Below, in pieces: positions 1 through 8,932 of a stretch of DNA of 55,966 nucleotides. Below the pieces are notes generated by a model. That model worked only from the letters and a program-made list of their open reading frames with translations. It was not told where the DNA came from and searched no databases. Origin of the DNA: a bacterium (GTDB lineage: Bacteria; Sysuimicrobiota; Sysuimicrobiia; Sysuimicrobiales; Segetimicrobiaceae); the NCBI GenBank assembly GCA_035691305.1, contig DASSJF010000009.1:1-55966 (forward strand), given 5' to 3'. The translations under genes and the position numbers were made by a program. Numbering within the stretch: position 1 is the stretch's first letter; each line of letters begins with the position of its first letter.

Positions 1-51
1 GCGGTCTGAGCTGCTAGGTGCTGTGGAACCGGCGGCGAAAAGACCGCTCGA

Positions 52-450
52 ATGAGATTGTCCAGATCCTCCGGGTCTTTTGTTCTCCTCGCCCTGGTGG
101 TCGCGGTGGCGGCGCCGCTGCCTCCGGCGCGTGGTGCCGCAGAGACACTCTATGCCGGTAGTTTGGCCGGTTTCTTGCCGTCCCGATCCACGGCTTCGAC
201 GACGGAAGGCGCCGGCATTGATTCGGCGCTCCGGATCGGCACGGGTAGGTCGCCGGTAGTCGTCGATTGGTTCCATCAGAGACCACGGCGACCTGTTTTT
301 GGAGTGCACTCCTCGCGTCGGGTCAAAGTGGCGGCAACGACCGCCGGCCCCCGAGCGCCGGCGTTCTATCGTGCCTTAGGTTGGTTCGATGGGGCACGCC
401 CGCGCGCGACGATACGACTGCGGCCTTACGCTCTCGCTCCTCCCGTCTGA
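52..450 (+). pseudogene. probable decayed periplasmic solute-binding protein (tungstate/molybdate-type) remnant
   Basis: The 132-residue frame begins with a convincing signal peptide (basic MRLSR, hydrophobic core, cut near ARGAA). Right after the cut it reads ETLYAGSL, the usual first strand of WtpA/ModA-like binding proteins. Further weak echoes of that family follow: a GAG...SPVVV stretch (about residues 53-70) and APAFYRALGW (about 102-111). The reading frame then ends far short of the usual 250-330 residues, and no other frame continues the homology cleanly. I infer a truncated, diverged relic. A short secreted orphan protein is the alternative. It lies upstream of a secreted copper protein and in a lower-GC stretch. 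Confidence 0.35.
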
Positions 451-460
451 TCCCACCAGT

Positions 461-501
461 ATCAGAGATCAGAGATCCATAGGCGCTCCGCTTAGCGGAG
501 C
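461..501. repeat. tandem heptamer followed by a short hairpin
   Basis: Two tandem copies of ATCAGAG (461-474) are followed by a short inverted repeat, GCTCCGCT-T-AGCGGAGC (485-501), in the leader of the cupredoxin gene. No T-run follows the hairpin, so a classical terminator is unlikely. It may be a weak transcriptional boundary or regulatory structure; the role is unknown. Confidence 0.3.
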
Positions 502-581
502 CAGTGCGCTCTTGCGGGCGCTCCGTTCGCTCGATGCGCTTTGTGTCGAAATCGGCGGATACATCAATTGGGGGAGTGCTA

Positions 582-1589
582 ATGAGGAGACTGATCGGCA
601 TTGTATTGGCCGTTGGGCTGCTGTTACTCGTTCCGCTACCGCCTCGGGCGAGCGCCGCGAAGACGTGGATCGTGCGGGCCGGGGCCGCGGCCACGAACCA
701 AGCGGATCAGGCGCTGCTGTTTCTCCCGAAGGAGATCACCGTCGATGAGGGGGATTCCGTCCAGTGGACACTGGCCGCCTCCGAGCACACCATCTTCTTC
801 CCCGCGGGAGGGAAGGCGCCGGACCTGATCATTCCCGGCAAGAGCAAGGGGCAGGTGTTGTGGAACCCGGTCGTGTTCTTTGCATCGCCGAAGAAACCGT
901 ACGACGGTGCGGGAACTATTAGCGGCGGTGCGCTGCTGACCGATCCGCAGGCTCCGAAGAGCTACACGGCGAGCTTCACGAAAGCCGGGACCTACAAGTA
1001 CCTTTGCATGTTTCACCCGGGAATGGAGGGGACCGTTACCGTCCAGCCGGCCGGCAGTCCCTATCCGATGACGCAGGCACAATACGATCAGATGGCGACG
1101 GCGCAGGCGCAGGCGGCGCTGACCAAGGCCGCGGCCCTTCGGGCGGCAATGAAGCCCACGGTTGCGATGACCGGCGGAAAGCGTACCTACACCATGAGCC
1201 TCCCGGGCTCGATGCACGACGGGGTCACAGTGTATCGGTTCCCCGTCCAAACGTTGACGATCAACCGAGGCGATACCGTGACTTGGGTCATGCAAGACCC
1301 GACCGAACTGCACACGGTTTCGTTTGGCGTCGGGAAGCGCTATTTCGACATCGCGACGATGATCCCGGCGAAGCAGGGTCCGCCCACGCTGCTGGTCACA
1401 CCGCAGGTTATGACCCCGTCGGGCGGCGGCGTTCACCGCGGCGCGGGGTTCTACAATTCCGGGTTCATGACGACGGACGGCCCAGGCGTTCGGAGCTACA
1501 GCCTCACATTCACGAAGCCGGGCACGTTCGAGTACGTCTGCGCTGTGCACGATGGCTTCGGGATGAAAGCGACGGTCGTGGTGCGGTAA
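582..1589 (+). CDS. secreted protein with two plastocyanin/azurin-like cupredoxin domains
   Basis: Start ATG 582 is chosen because GGGGAG (571-576) sits 5 nt upstream and the protein then opens with MRRL plus a hydrophobic core and an ASA|A cleavage site; an upstream in-frame start at 504 would bury the signal peptide. The mature 310 residues contain two cupredoxin repeats. Repeat 1 has the first His in SEHTIFF and the C-x2-H-x2-M loop in YLCMFHPGM. Repeat 2 has ELHTVSF and C-x2-H-x4-M in YVCAVHDGFGM. Both therefore keep all type-1 copper ligands. An Ala/Gln-rich linker (about residues 165-195) joins them. Likely an exported electron carrier or copper-binding protein; the redox partner is not visible nearby. 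Confidence 0.85.
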   Translation: MRRLIGIVLAVGLLLLVPLPPRASAAKTWIVRAGAAATNQADQALLFLPKEITVDEGDSVQWTLAASEHTIFFPAGGKAPDLIIPGKSKGQVLWNPVVFFASPKKPYDGAGTISGGALLTDPQAPKSYTASFTKAGTYKYLCMFHPGMEGTVTVQPAGSPYPMTQAQYDQMATAQAQAALTKAAALRAAMKPTVAMTGGKRTYTMSLPGSMHDGVTVYRFPVQTLTINRGDTVTWVMQDPTELHTVSFGVGKRYFDIATMIPAKQGPPTLLVTPQVMTPSGGGVHRGAGFYNSGFMTTDGPGVRSYSLTFTKPGTFEYVCAVHDGFGMKATVVVR

Positions 1590-1724
1590 AGTCTCGCAGC
1601 CCCCGAATGATCGAGGGATGAACACCACGCGGTTGGCGAGGCCGATGCCAGGCGACGTCGCGGATGAACGCTAAGTTGCACCGACGAACGACCGAAGTCA
1701 CTTTGAGTGTCAGGGGGAAGCGCC

Positions 1725-2102
1725 GTGGCGAATGGGATGAAGGTCCAGAAACTGGAGACAAAGTCGCACGATACGCCGGACGAAGTACGGGCTCCAAACA
1801 AGACACGTCTCGAAGTTGTCCGGCTGGGGGACTTCACGCTGGGCCGGATGACCCTTCAGCCCGGCTGGCGGTGGTCGGAATGCATTAAGCCGGTCGTCAA
1901 GACCGACACTTGTCAGATGGCGCATGTTGGTTATGCCGTCTCTGGTCGCCTGACGATCAAGATGAACGACGGCACCCAGAGATCAATCACGTCCGGGATG
2001 TCCTACACGATCCCACCGGGGCACGACGCCTGGGTAGAGGGTGGGGAGCCGTTCGTCGGAATCGAAGTGATGAGCGCGGAGCACTTCGCGAAACCCAGCT
2101 GA
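1725..2102 (+). CDS. single-domain cupin protein
   Basis: A 125-residue protein with the small beta-barrel cupin pattern: motif 1 around G...W.W.ECIKPVV..D.C...H.GYAVSGRL and motif 2 around G.SYTIPPGHDAWVEG. GTG 1725 is preferred because AGGGGGAAG lies 4 nt upstream; ATG 1737 is possible. The canonical metal-ligand set G(X)5HXH(X)3-4E(X)6G is only partly kept (one His in TCQMAHVGY and one in PPGHDAW), so catalytic activity is uncertain and a ligand-sensing or storage role is equally possible. It follows the cupredoxin gene by 135 bp and ends at a strong hairpin. Confidence 0.75.
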   Translation: MANGMKVQKLETKSHDTPDEVRAPNKTRLEVVRLGDFTLGRMTLQPGWRWSECIKPVVKTDTCQMAHVGYAVSGRLTIKMNDGTQRSITSGMSYTIPPGHDAWVEGGEPFVGIEVMSAEHFAKPS

Positions 2103-2128
2103 ACGGCAGCAGGCCTTTACCGAAGAAA

Positions 2129-2168
2129 GAGAGCGGGTCAGGCATCCTGGCTCGCTCTCCTTGTTGCT
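2129..2168 (+). terminator. intrinsic-type terminator after the cupin gene
   Basis: A 14-bp stem (2129-2142 with 2146-2159; two of the pairs are G-U wobbles) closed by a 3-nt CAT loop lies 27 bp after the cupin stop. The 3' side reads CTCCTTGTTG, moderately T-rich. The outer stem sequence GAGAGCG/CGCTCTC is nearly the same as in the hairpin behind the cold-shock gene. Confidence 0.6.
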
Positions 2169-2267
2169 GCTGGAGGCGGCGCCCTGCGGCACGCGGCGCT
2201 GCAGGGGATTAGGTCAGCTGACAGCCACTTTTTTTATCCACTGCGGCCACAGCCCCCGCGGTGACGA

Positions 2268-2438
2268 TCATAGAACAACACTCTGCCACAGGGCCATTCC
2301 GAGAAGATACAGATCATAGACTGTCAGAACCGAACAGATCGCCGTCCACACAATGACCACCGAAGTCAATAGCGCGTCCGGTGATTCCTCAAGGCGATGG
2401 TCTGTGGCCCACGGTCGGCCTCCCTGTTCCGCAGGCAA
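2268..2438 (-). CDS. small single-span membrane protein (about 45-56 aa)
   Basis: The minus-strand frame ending at 2268 finishes with a typical membrane helix, roughly SVVIVWTAICSVLTVYDLYL followed by LGMALWQ, preceded by a charged DHRLEESPD segment. TTG 2438 is the nearest in-frame start, but it has no good ribosome binding site. A GGGAGG sits near 2418, so a shorter product or a frameshifted 5' end is possible. Upstream residues in the same frame are low-complexity and probably non-coding. It lies just downstream of the HD-GYP gene on the same strand. Function unknown; similar tiny helical proteins occur beside regulators. Confidence 0.35.
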   Translation of the reverse strand: MPAEQGGRPWATDHRLEESPDALLTSVVIVWTAICSVLTVYDLYLLGMALWQSVVL

Positions 2439-2768
2439 GTTTCTGGCGCTGGCCGGTGACACCGTGCCGGTCGGACCCATACAATGAGGCCCCCTGTCAT
2501 TAAGACCGGCCCTCGGCGACCCGGCTGACGCGCCGGCGGTTGCCGGCTGTCCCGTGGTTTTGCGTCCCCAGGTTACCCTGGGTTTGCCCTTAGACGAGGT
2601 GCCCGTATGTGATTGTCTTGGTACGATCTTAGGCCCTATGAAAGGACCGCCACATCGAGCACACGCCCGATCTTCCCTCGTCCGCGGTCTGATTTGCGCG
2701 GGAGATATTTCACCGATCTCTGCACGGATCTTTCGTCGAAACACTCGCGATTTTTGTGGCGACCGCTC
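2439..2768. other. 330-bp stretch without a supported gene
   Basis: Between the small membrane ORF and the HD-GYP stop codon the sequence is more AT-rich than the surroundings. Open frames on both strands lack ribosome binding sites, domains or normal composition. I see no clear tRNA, riboswitch or strong hairpin. It may include the 3' untranslated region of the HD-GYP transcript. Confidence 0.4.
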
Positions 2769-5078
2769 TTACACCGCAAGATCCCCGGTCTTTTCAAGGT
2801 TGAGAAACACGTCCACTATCTTGGGGTCGAAGGCTCTCCCTGCTTGCTCCTGTATATGTCGCACGGCACGCTCATGGCTCCAGGCTGCGCGGTACGGACG
2901 ATTGTTTAGCAGAGCATCCCAAGTGTCGGCGATCGCGAAAATCCGAGCGGCGACGGGAATTTGCTCGCCCCGGAGGCCCCGAGGGTACCCGCTGCCGTCC
3001 CACCGTTCATGGTGGCAATAGGGGATATCGACAGCCTCGCGCAGGTACGGGATCGGCTGTAGCAGTTCATAGGCGGACGCCGGATGGCGCCGTATGATCT
3101 GCCATTCCTCGTCGGTTAACGGACCTTGCTTCAGGAGAATCGCATCGGGGATCCCCATCTTGCCAATATCGTGCAAGAGCGCTCCTCTCCGGATGTGCCC
3201 GAGTTCCGCCGGCCTCATGCCGAGCGCGCGGGCCACCCGCAACGTGATCTCGGATACGCGTTGACTGTGCCCCTTGGCGTCGCTGTCGCGCAAATCAAGG
3301 GCACGCGACCATCCTTCCAGCGTGACCTCGTAGGCCAACGTGAGATCGTTATTGGACCGCGTTAGGTCGCTTAAGAGCGTCGCATTGTCCACGGCAATCG
3401 CCGTCTGCCCGGCAAATGTCTCCAATAGATCCAGCCACGGCGCATCGAAAGTCTTCGGCACCCGGGTGAAGCACTCCAGGACACCCTTCGCCACCCCCTT
3501 GGCGACCAAGGGGACGGCTACATACGCCATGAACCCTTCGCCGGCGATCAACGACGCGCGGAGCAACGGGGTGTCCACCAAATTGGGAACAATTACGGGC
3601 CGTTGGTCAATCGCCGCCTGTCCGGCGTGCCCTTGACCCAGCCACAGCCGCGTCTTCCCGAGCGCGCCGGTGCGAAAACCGCGGCCCGCCGCATAGTCAA
3701 GCGTCTGCGTATGCGGGTTCAACAACAAGACGTCGACGGCGTTGACCTCCAGCAGAGTGATGATCTTGTCGAGAATGACGTCGAGGGTCACCCGCAGGTC
3801 CGTGCTCGACGTGATCGCGATATCGATCTCCCGAAGCGCGGCCAACCGCTCGACCTGGCGGTGTAATTGGTCCTCGGTCTGCTTCCGCTCCGTAATGTCG
3901 CGCATGATTGTGGAGAGGAACTCCACGGTTCCATCCGGCGCCGTGTGTGCGATCAAAACCTGAGAGACGGGAATCTCGCCCCCATCGCGGCGCAACAACG
4001 TCGACTCGCCGTGCCATTGTCCGTCACGTATCGCCGCGGGAACAGCGTCGCGCCGAATGAACTCTCTCAATCGCTCCGGGTAGGCGTCAAAGATTGTCTC
4101 TTGCGCGAAGTCCTCGACGCTCTCGTCCCCGACACCGAGCAACCGCCGGCCCCCGCGGTTCAGATACATCGGTTTGCCGTCCGCGGTGGCAGTGCCCACG
4201 AAGTCGGGTGTCGCCTCGAGGATTGCGGCGAGTCGCTGCCGCGTCTCTTCGGCGTTCTTCCGAGCGGTGATGTCATGCTTGATGGCGATGAAGTGGGCAA
4301 TTTGGCCCGCGCGATCGACTACCGGCGCAATTGTCTGTTCTTCCGTATAGACCGTGCCGTCTTTTCGACGATTGGTCGTTTCACCGTGCCAGACTTGCCC
4401 CGACTGAATTGTGGTCCAGAGCGTCGCATAGAACGCCGCATCGTGGCGCCCGGACTTGAGCAGTCTTGGATTGCGGCCGACCGCTTCCGCGAACGTATAG
4501 CCGGTCAGCCGGGTGAAGGCGGGGTTGACCCACTCGATCGCGCCCTTCGAGTCGGTGATGACGATGCCGTCTGCGGCAGCCGCAAGCGCTGCCGCCTGCA
4601 GCCCAATGCGCTCGTCGCGATGCCGCTGGGCCGTGACATCGACGACGATGCCCTCAAGGCAGCACACGCACCCGTCCGGACGACGCTGTGCAAAGATGCT
4701 GACGAGTACTGCGAGCGCACCGCCATCGGCGCGGCGAAGGGTGGCGTCAAAGTCGGAGATGGATCCCGTCTGCCCTATAGCTTTAGCGAGTTGCCGCCGC
4801 TGCCCGGCGTCGGGGAGTATGTCCTTGATCGGCACTTGCAGCAGAGTCTCGCGATCGGGATACCCCAACAGGTGCACCAAAGCGGGATTGACGTCGAGCA
4901 GCACGCCCGAGAGTGAACTGCGATACACTCCGACGGGAAGGTTCTCAAAGAGAGTCCGGTACGCGTCCGGGGATTCTGGAGTACGGCTCACGCTGAATCG
5001 CCGCGCGGCGTGGGATAGGGGGCTGCCGGCGCGTTGGTTTGCGCCGATCGCGTCCTCAACCCGTGGACCCTTCTTCAT
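2769..5078 (-). CDS. PAS-PAS-PAS-GAF-HD-GYP c-di-GMP phosphodiesterase
   Basis: A 769-residue cytosolic sensor with three PAS domains (about 40-150, 155-275, 280-400; each ends in a DITxRK-like PAC signature), a GAF domain (about 405-565) and a C-terminal HD-GYP domain (about 575-765). The hydrolase motifs are intact: LLHDIGKMGIPD and HHERWDGSGYP, the latter being the diagnostic GYP triad that cleaves c-di-GMP to pGpG/GMP. No membrane helix is seen, so the input is intracellular (redox, light or a small molecule). ATG 5078 is used; TTG 5084 is an alternative with a slightly better spaced AGGA. It sits 123 bp downstream of a diguanylate cyclase on the same strand, a natural antagonistic pair. 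Confidence 0.92.
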   Translation of the reverse strand: MKKGPRVEDAIGANQRAGSPLSHAARRFSVSRTPESPDAYRTLFENLPVGVYRSSLSGVLLDVNPALVHLLGYPDRETLLQVPIKDILPDAGQRRQLAKAIGQTGSISDFDATLRRADGGALAVLVSIFAQRRPDGCVCCLEGIVVDVTAQRHRDERIGLQAAALAAAADGIVITDSKGAIEWVNPAFTRLTGYTFAEAVGRNPRLLKSGRHDAAFYATLWTTIQSGQVWHGETTNRRKDGTVYTEEQTIAPVVDRAGQIAHFIAIKHDITARKNAEETRQRLAAILEATPDFVGTATADGKPMYLNRGGRRLLGVGDESVEDFAQETIFDAYPERLREFIRRDAVPAAIRDGQWHGESTLLRRDGGEIPVSQVLIAHTAPDGTVEFLSTIMRDITERKQTEDQLHRQVERLAALREIDIAITSSTDLRVTLDVILDKIITLLEVNAVDVLLLNPHTQTLDYAAGRGFRTGALGKTRLWLGQGHAGQAAIDQRPVIVPNLVDTPLLRASLIAGEGFMAYVAVPLVAKGVAKGVLECFTRVPKTFDAPWLDLLETFAGQTAIAVDNATLLSDLTRSNNDLTLAYEVTLEGWSRALDLRDSDAKGHSQRVSEITLRVARALGMRPAELGHIRRGALLHDIGKMGIPDAILLKQGPLTDEEWQIIRRHPASAYELLQPIPYLREAVDIPYCHHERWDGSGYPRGLRGEQIPVAARIFAIADTWDALLNNRPYRAAWSHERAVRHIQEQAGRAFDPKIVDVFLNLEKTGDLAV

Positions 5079-5201
5079 CGGCAAGACCGTCCTACGTGCC
5101 GTCTGACGTCAAACCGGCTCAAACCTATGGTTATCTTGCAGGATGCTTAGATGCCCACTTTCCGGCGAATCTGGACTATTGGACGGTCCTTGCGCAGCGT
5201 T

Positions 5202-6992
5202 TCACGCAACAGCGGTTTCGATTCGGTCCCGCCCACCCACCTTCGCCTTGTATAGGGCCATGTCTGCGAGTCGCAGCAGCGTTTCCACCGTCTCACCGTG
5301 CTCCGGAAACATCGATATCCCGAGCGAGACGGTAATTGATCCCAAACCTCGCCCGAGATGCGTCACGGTCATACTCGCGACGGCGGTTCTAAACTGCTCA
5401 GCCCGGCGCAAGGTCTCGTCGCGCGGCGCATCCGGTAGGATCCACACGAACTCCTCGCCACCGTACCGGCACACGATATCGTTGTGACGTGTCACAGATC
5501 GCAGCAGGCGGCCAAGCTCTTTCAACAACGTATCGCCGGCCTGGTGCCCAAACGTGTCGTTAAACTGTTTGAAGTGATCGAGATCGAACATCGCGCACCC
5601 GACCGGATGATGACCGCGGCCGGCGCGGTACAACTCCCGCTCGAAGGCGTCCTCCATGAATCGGCGGTTGTAGAGTCCGGTCAGAGGATCCCGGATCGAT
5701 TGGGTCCGCAGAGTCTCCCACAAGCGCAGGTTTGCAAGCGCGAGGCCCAAATGTTCCCCGATGAGCGCGACGGATACGCCGGCTTCTTCGGCAGACCCCG
5801 TTCGTTCGACCCCGGCGGCCTCGAACGGGCGCCGCGGGCCGGCGACAAACAGAACGCCGATCGACTCGCCGCGGGCCCTTAGCGGCACGCAGGCATAGCC
5901 GCCGTCCGGTACGTGCGCGACGTGCGGGCACACCAACGCCCCCTCCGGACCAGCGACGACGTGCGCCTGCCCCCGCCGCACCGCCCAGCAGTCGTCGGGC
6001 TTGAACGCTTGCGCCGCAGGTGCTTGCGCACCCCAACCCACGGCGGCCTCGAGCGCCGTCCGGGACGGGTCCAAGATATACACGACGCCGGATGCGCCGG
6101 GCAACAGCCGCTGGATGCTTCGAGGGATAACGGCGTACGCGTCCGGGAGCGTGGGGCACAACTGCAGGAGATGTACCATTTCGGATAGAGCGCTCATGTC
6201 AGCGGTATGCCTGCTCAGGGTAGCCACGGTTGTCGCCAAACGATCGGCGGTCTCATGAAGGGCCAGGTCCGCCCGCTGCTGATCCGTCACGTCGCCGGCC
6301 ACCACGACGGCATGGGTAATGTGACCAAGCGAGTCCAGGATCGGTAGGGCCAGACTGTTGAGATTCCGGATGTCGGTCCCGTGCCGGGCCTCGACGTCGT
6401 TGAGCGCGATCCGTTCGCCTTTGAGGGCGCGCACATCGGGCAGCGCGTCGGTAGGGTAGGGTTCCGGCGATCCGGCTCGGTAGAGATGCGCGCCCATGAT
6501 CGAGTCCCGCGGCGAGGCCGCCAGGGACGCCCCCAGCAGCTTCACCGCCAGGTCGTTTTGGTAGGCAACGGATCCGTCGGCACGTCGGACGAGCACGGCC
6601 ACAGGCAGCTCATGGAGAATCTGGCGGAGCCGGCCTTCACTGTCACGTAGGTCTCTCTCCGCGTCCTCGTACCGTACGATTATTCGATAGGTCTCGCGCC
6701 ACCGGCGGTACCCGAAGGCCATAAGGCCGAACCCGAGGAGTGTGAATACGATAAACAACTCGTCGACTTGATAGCGCTCCATGGTTTTCGCGCCGACCAA
6801 GCCGGTCAGGACTTCATGGAGGTTGAACATATCTGCGCTGATGAACAGAGCGAGGGCCAGGACGCCGAGGACCGCGGCATCCGACCAAGCCGCATCGCGC
6901 CCCCGACGCCTGCCGGAACTAGCGGCAGGGTCCACGTCTGTATCCCGTCCGCGCTGGGTGTCCTGTCGAATCGTCGGCGGCTCCCTTGTCAT
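5202..6992 (-). CDS. membrane-anchored PAS-GAF-GGDEF diguanylate cyclase
   Basis: A 596-residue protein: a charged N-terminus, two hydrophobic spans (AAVLGVLALALFISADMF and LFIVFTLLGFGLMAFGY), a PAS domain (about 110-225), a GAF domain (about 255-420) and a GGDEF domain (about 425-590). The active site is canonical (CRYGGEEFVWILP) and DPLTGLYNRRF marks the domain start. It should make c-di-GMP from two GTP. I see no clear RxxD inhibitory site at the expected place, so product inhibition is doubtful. ATG 6992 is chosen; GTG 7013 is an in-frame alternative. It is followed by the HD-GYP gene and probably cotranscribed. Confidence 0.9.
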   Translation of the reverse strand: MTREPPTIRQDTQRGRDTDVDPAASSGRRRGRDAAWSDAAVLGVLALALFISADMFNLHEVLTGLVGAKTMERYQVDELFIVFTLLGFGLMAFGYRRWRETYRIIVRYEDAERDLRDSEGRLRQILHELPVAVLVRRADGSVAYQNDLAVKLLGASLAASPRDSIMGAHLYRAGSPEPYPTDALPDVRALKGERIALNDVEARHGTDIRNLNSLALPILDSLGHITHAVVVAGDVTDQQRADLALHETADRLATTVATLSRHTADMSALSEMVHLLQLCPTLPDAYAVIPRSIQRLLPGASGVVYILDPSRTALEAAVGWGAQAPAAQAFKPDDCWAVRRGQAHVVAGPEGALVCPHVAHVPDGGYACVPLRARGESIGVLFVAGPRRPFEAAGVERTGSAEEAGVSVALIGEHLGLALANLRLWETLRTQSIRDPLTGLYNRRFMEDAFERELYRAGRGHHPVGCAMFDLDHFKQFNDTFGHQAGDTLLKELGRLLRSVTRHNDIVCRYGGEEFVWILPDAPRDETLRRAEQFRTAVASMTVTHLGRGLGSITVSLGISMFPEHGETVETLLRLADMALYKAKVGGRDRIETAVA

Positions 6993-7138
6993 CCTCGGCG
7001 CGTCTCGCGCCACGGCCGTGCCGCGATCGTGCCGTCAAAATTGCGGAAGACCTGACGCGACCTTTCGGGATGGTATGCCCGCTGCCCCCGGTTCTTAGTC
7101 ACGTCCGGCGGGCGGTCTTCGAAATGATAGACTGAGGC

Positions 7139-7606
7139 ATGCCCCCGCCGGTGCTGCGGCCCGCGGCCGCGGCGGATCTCGAAGAGGTGGCCGAAGTCTT
7201 TCTCGCATCCCGCCGCGACGCGCTGCCATACCTCCCCGAGCTGCACACCAACGACGAGACGCGTCGCTGGATCGCCCATAGGGTTTTTCGCGACGGCGGC
7301 ATGTGGGTGGCCGTCGCGGACGGCCGCATTCTGGGGTTCGCCGCGCTCAACGCGGCGCGGAACATGCTCGACCACCTCTACGTGCGGCCGGGATGTTACG
7401 GCGGCGGCGTGGGCAGCGCGCTGCTCGCCAGGGCGAAGGAACTCAGCGCCGGACGGCTGCGGCTGTTTACGTTTCAGCGCAACGTGCGCGCCCGGGCGTT
7501 CTACGAGGCCCGGGGGTTTGCGGTCGTGGACCTCAACGACGGATCCCGCAACGAAGAGGGCGAGCCCGACGTCTTGTACGAGTGGGTGCGGTCGAATGAA
7601 ACTTGA
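7139..7606 (+). CDS. GNAT family N-acetyltransferase
   Basis: A 155-residue single-domain acetyltransferase. It shows the N-terminal LRPAAAADLEEV strand-helix, VAVADGRILGFAALN (beta 2-4), the acetyl-CoA loop VRPGCYGGGVGSALL (motif A, Q/RxxGxG/A type) and the C-terminal FYEARGFAVVD strand. The substrate cannot be read from sequence. ATG 7139 follows GAGG almost directly, so translation may start on a near-leaderless message. It stands alone between divergent and convergent neighbours, at the point where GC content rises. Confidence 0.88.
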   Translation: MPPPVLRPAAAADLEEVAEVFLASRRDALPYLPELHTNDETRRWIAHRVFRDGGMWVAVADGRILGFAALNAARNMLDHLYVRPGCYGGGVGSALLARAKELSAGRLRLFTFQRNVRARAFYEARGFAVVDLNDGSRNEEGEPDVLYEWVRSNET

Positions 7607-7813
7607 TTCCGCTCCGGCGGGGGTTTCGGCCCGCGGCGTCTAAACCCCACGGGGTAGGGGAAGAAGGCGTGGTACGGCACTTCGAGTGCGCTCGATTGGG
7701 TACCCCATGACGCGTTGCGGTACAAACCCTGTGACCTCTTTGGCGCTCCGGCAAGCCGGCCGGGCTCGCCGCGCATCATCCGGCGGGCCGGCGCGACCGC
7801 GCGCGGTGCGGCG

Positions 7814-8911
7814 ATGACGGAGGGGCCCGGCTCGTCGTCTTTGCGCGGTCATTCCGACAAGGCGCTGGCCTTCCTCGCGCGTCTCGCGACGGAGCTGACA
7901 GTCGTGCTCAGCTTCGGGGAACTGGTGGACGGCACGCTCGAGATGCTCAGCGAAGAAGCAGGGTTCGACTCGTGCACCGTGGGTCTCATCGACGAGGCCA
8001 AGGACGTTCTCACGATGGTGGGCGCCGCGGGCCTCCGCATTCCGTTCAAGGGCCTGACGGTTCCACACGGCCGCAGCCTCAACTGGACCGTGGTCGAATC
8101 GCGGCAGCCGCTGTACGTGCCGGACATGCACGGCGACGCGCGCGTCTACCGGCAGCGGGACGACATCCGCTCGGGCATTTACGCGCCGCTCATGGTGCGC
8201 GGCCGCGTGATCGGGGTGCTGAGCGCTCACCGCAGCGCGGTCGACGCGTTCCAGCCGGAAGACCTCGACGTGTTGACCGTCGTGGCGCGCTATCTCGCCG
8301 GTGCGATCGAGGTCTCCCGCCTCTACGGGGAGCTTCGGAGCCTGGCCAGCACGGACGAGCTGACGCAGCTGCCCAACCGCCGCTCGATTCTGGAGCGTTT
8401 CGGCGCCGAGCTGAGCCGCGCGGCGCGCGACGCACAGCCGCTCAGCGTGGCGATCGTGGACCTCGACGACCTGAAGCAGATCAACGACGCGTTGGGGCAC
8501 CAAGTCGGCGATTCCGTGCTGGTGCATGTGGCCGACCTGCTGCGGCTGGGGATCCGCGCGCACGACATCGCGGGACGGCTCGCCGGCGACGAATTCATCC
8601 TGCTGTTCCCCAACACGGACCGCGACCAGGCCGAAACGGTCCTGCGCCGGCTGGAGCGGATCGACGCGACCGGGTCCGGCCAGCCCGGCGATCGGGCGAT
8701 GAGGTTGTCGTGGGGGCTCGCGACCTGGCCGGACGACGGGGGGGCCGTGGACGCGCTCATGGCGGCCGCCGACCGGGAGCTGTATAGGATGAAGCGTGCG
8801 CACTCCGCGGAGCGGCCCCCGTTCGCCGCCATCGCGGAGACCCTCTCCATCTCGCCGGTCGAGCAGTCCGCCGACGCGGGCGGCGTCACGCTCTCGCAGG
8901 ACGAGCCCTGA
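7814..8911 (+). CDS. GAF-GGDEF diguanylate cyclase with AGDEF active site
   Basis: A 365-residue soluble protein with a GAF sensor (about 15-175) and a GGDEF domain (about 180-340). The signature loop reads GRLAGDEFILLFP, so the first glycine of GGDEF is alanine; A/S/G-GDEF variants are known to stay active, and the metal/GTP residues D and E are kept. ATG 7814 is preferred because residues upstream in the frame look non-domain; TTG/GTG starts back to 7715 exist. The C-terminal about 30 residues are a Ser/Pro-rich tail. It is the third c-di-GMP gene within 6.2 kb, and it is followed after 21 bp by the KDPG aldolase gene. Confidence 0.88.
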   Translation: MTEGPGSSSLRGHSDKALAFLARLATELTVVLSFGELVDGTLEMLSEEAGFDSCTVGLIDEAKDVLTMVGAAGLRIPFKGLTVPHGRSLNWTVVESRQPLYVPDMHGDARVYRQRDDIRSGIYAPLMVRGRVIGVLSAHRSAVDAFQPEDLDVLTVVARYLAGAIEVSRLYGELRSLASTDELTQLPNRRSILERFGAELSRAARDAQPLSVAIVDLDDLKQINDALGHQVGDSVLVHVADLLRLGIRAHDIAGRLAGDEFILLFPNTDRDQAETVLRRLERIDATGSGQPGDRAMRLSWGLATWPDDGGAVDALMAAADRELYRMKRAHSAERPPFAAIAETLSISPVEQSADAGGVTLSQDEP

Positions 8912-8932
8912 CCCGGGTTCGCTAGGCCGCCG

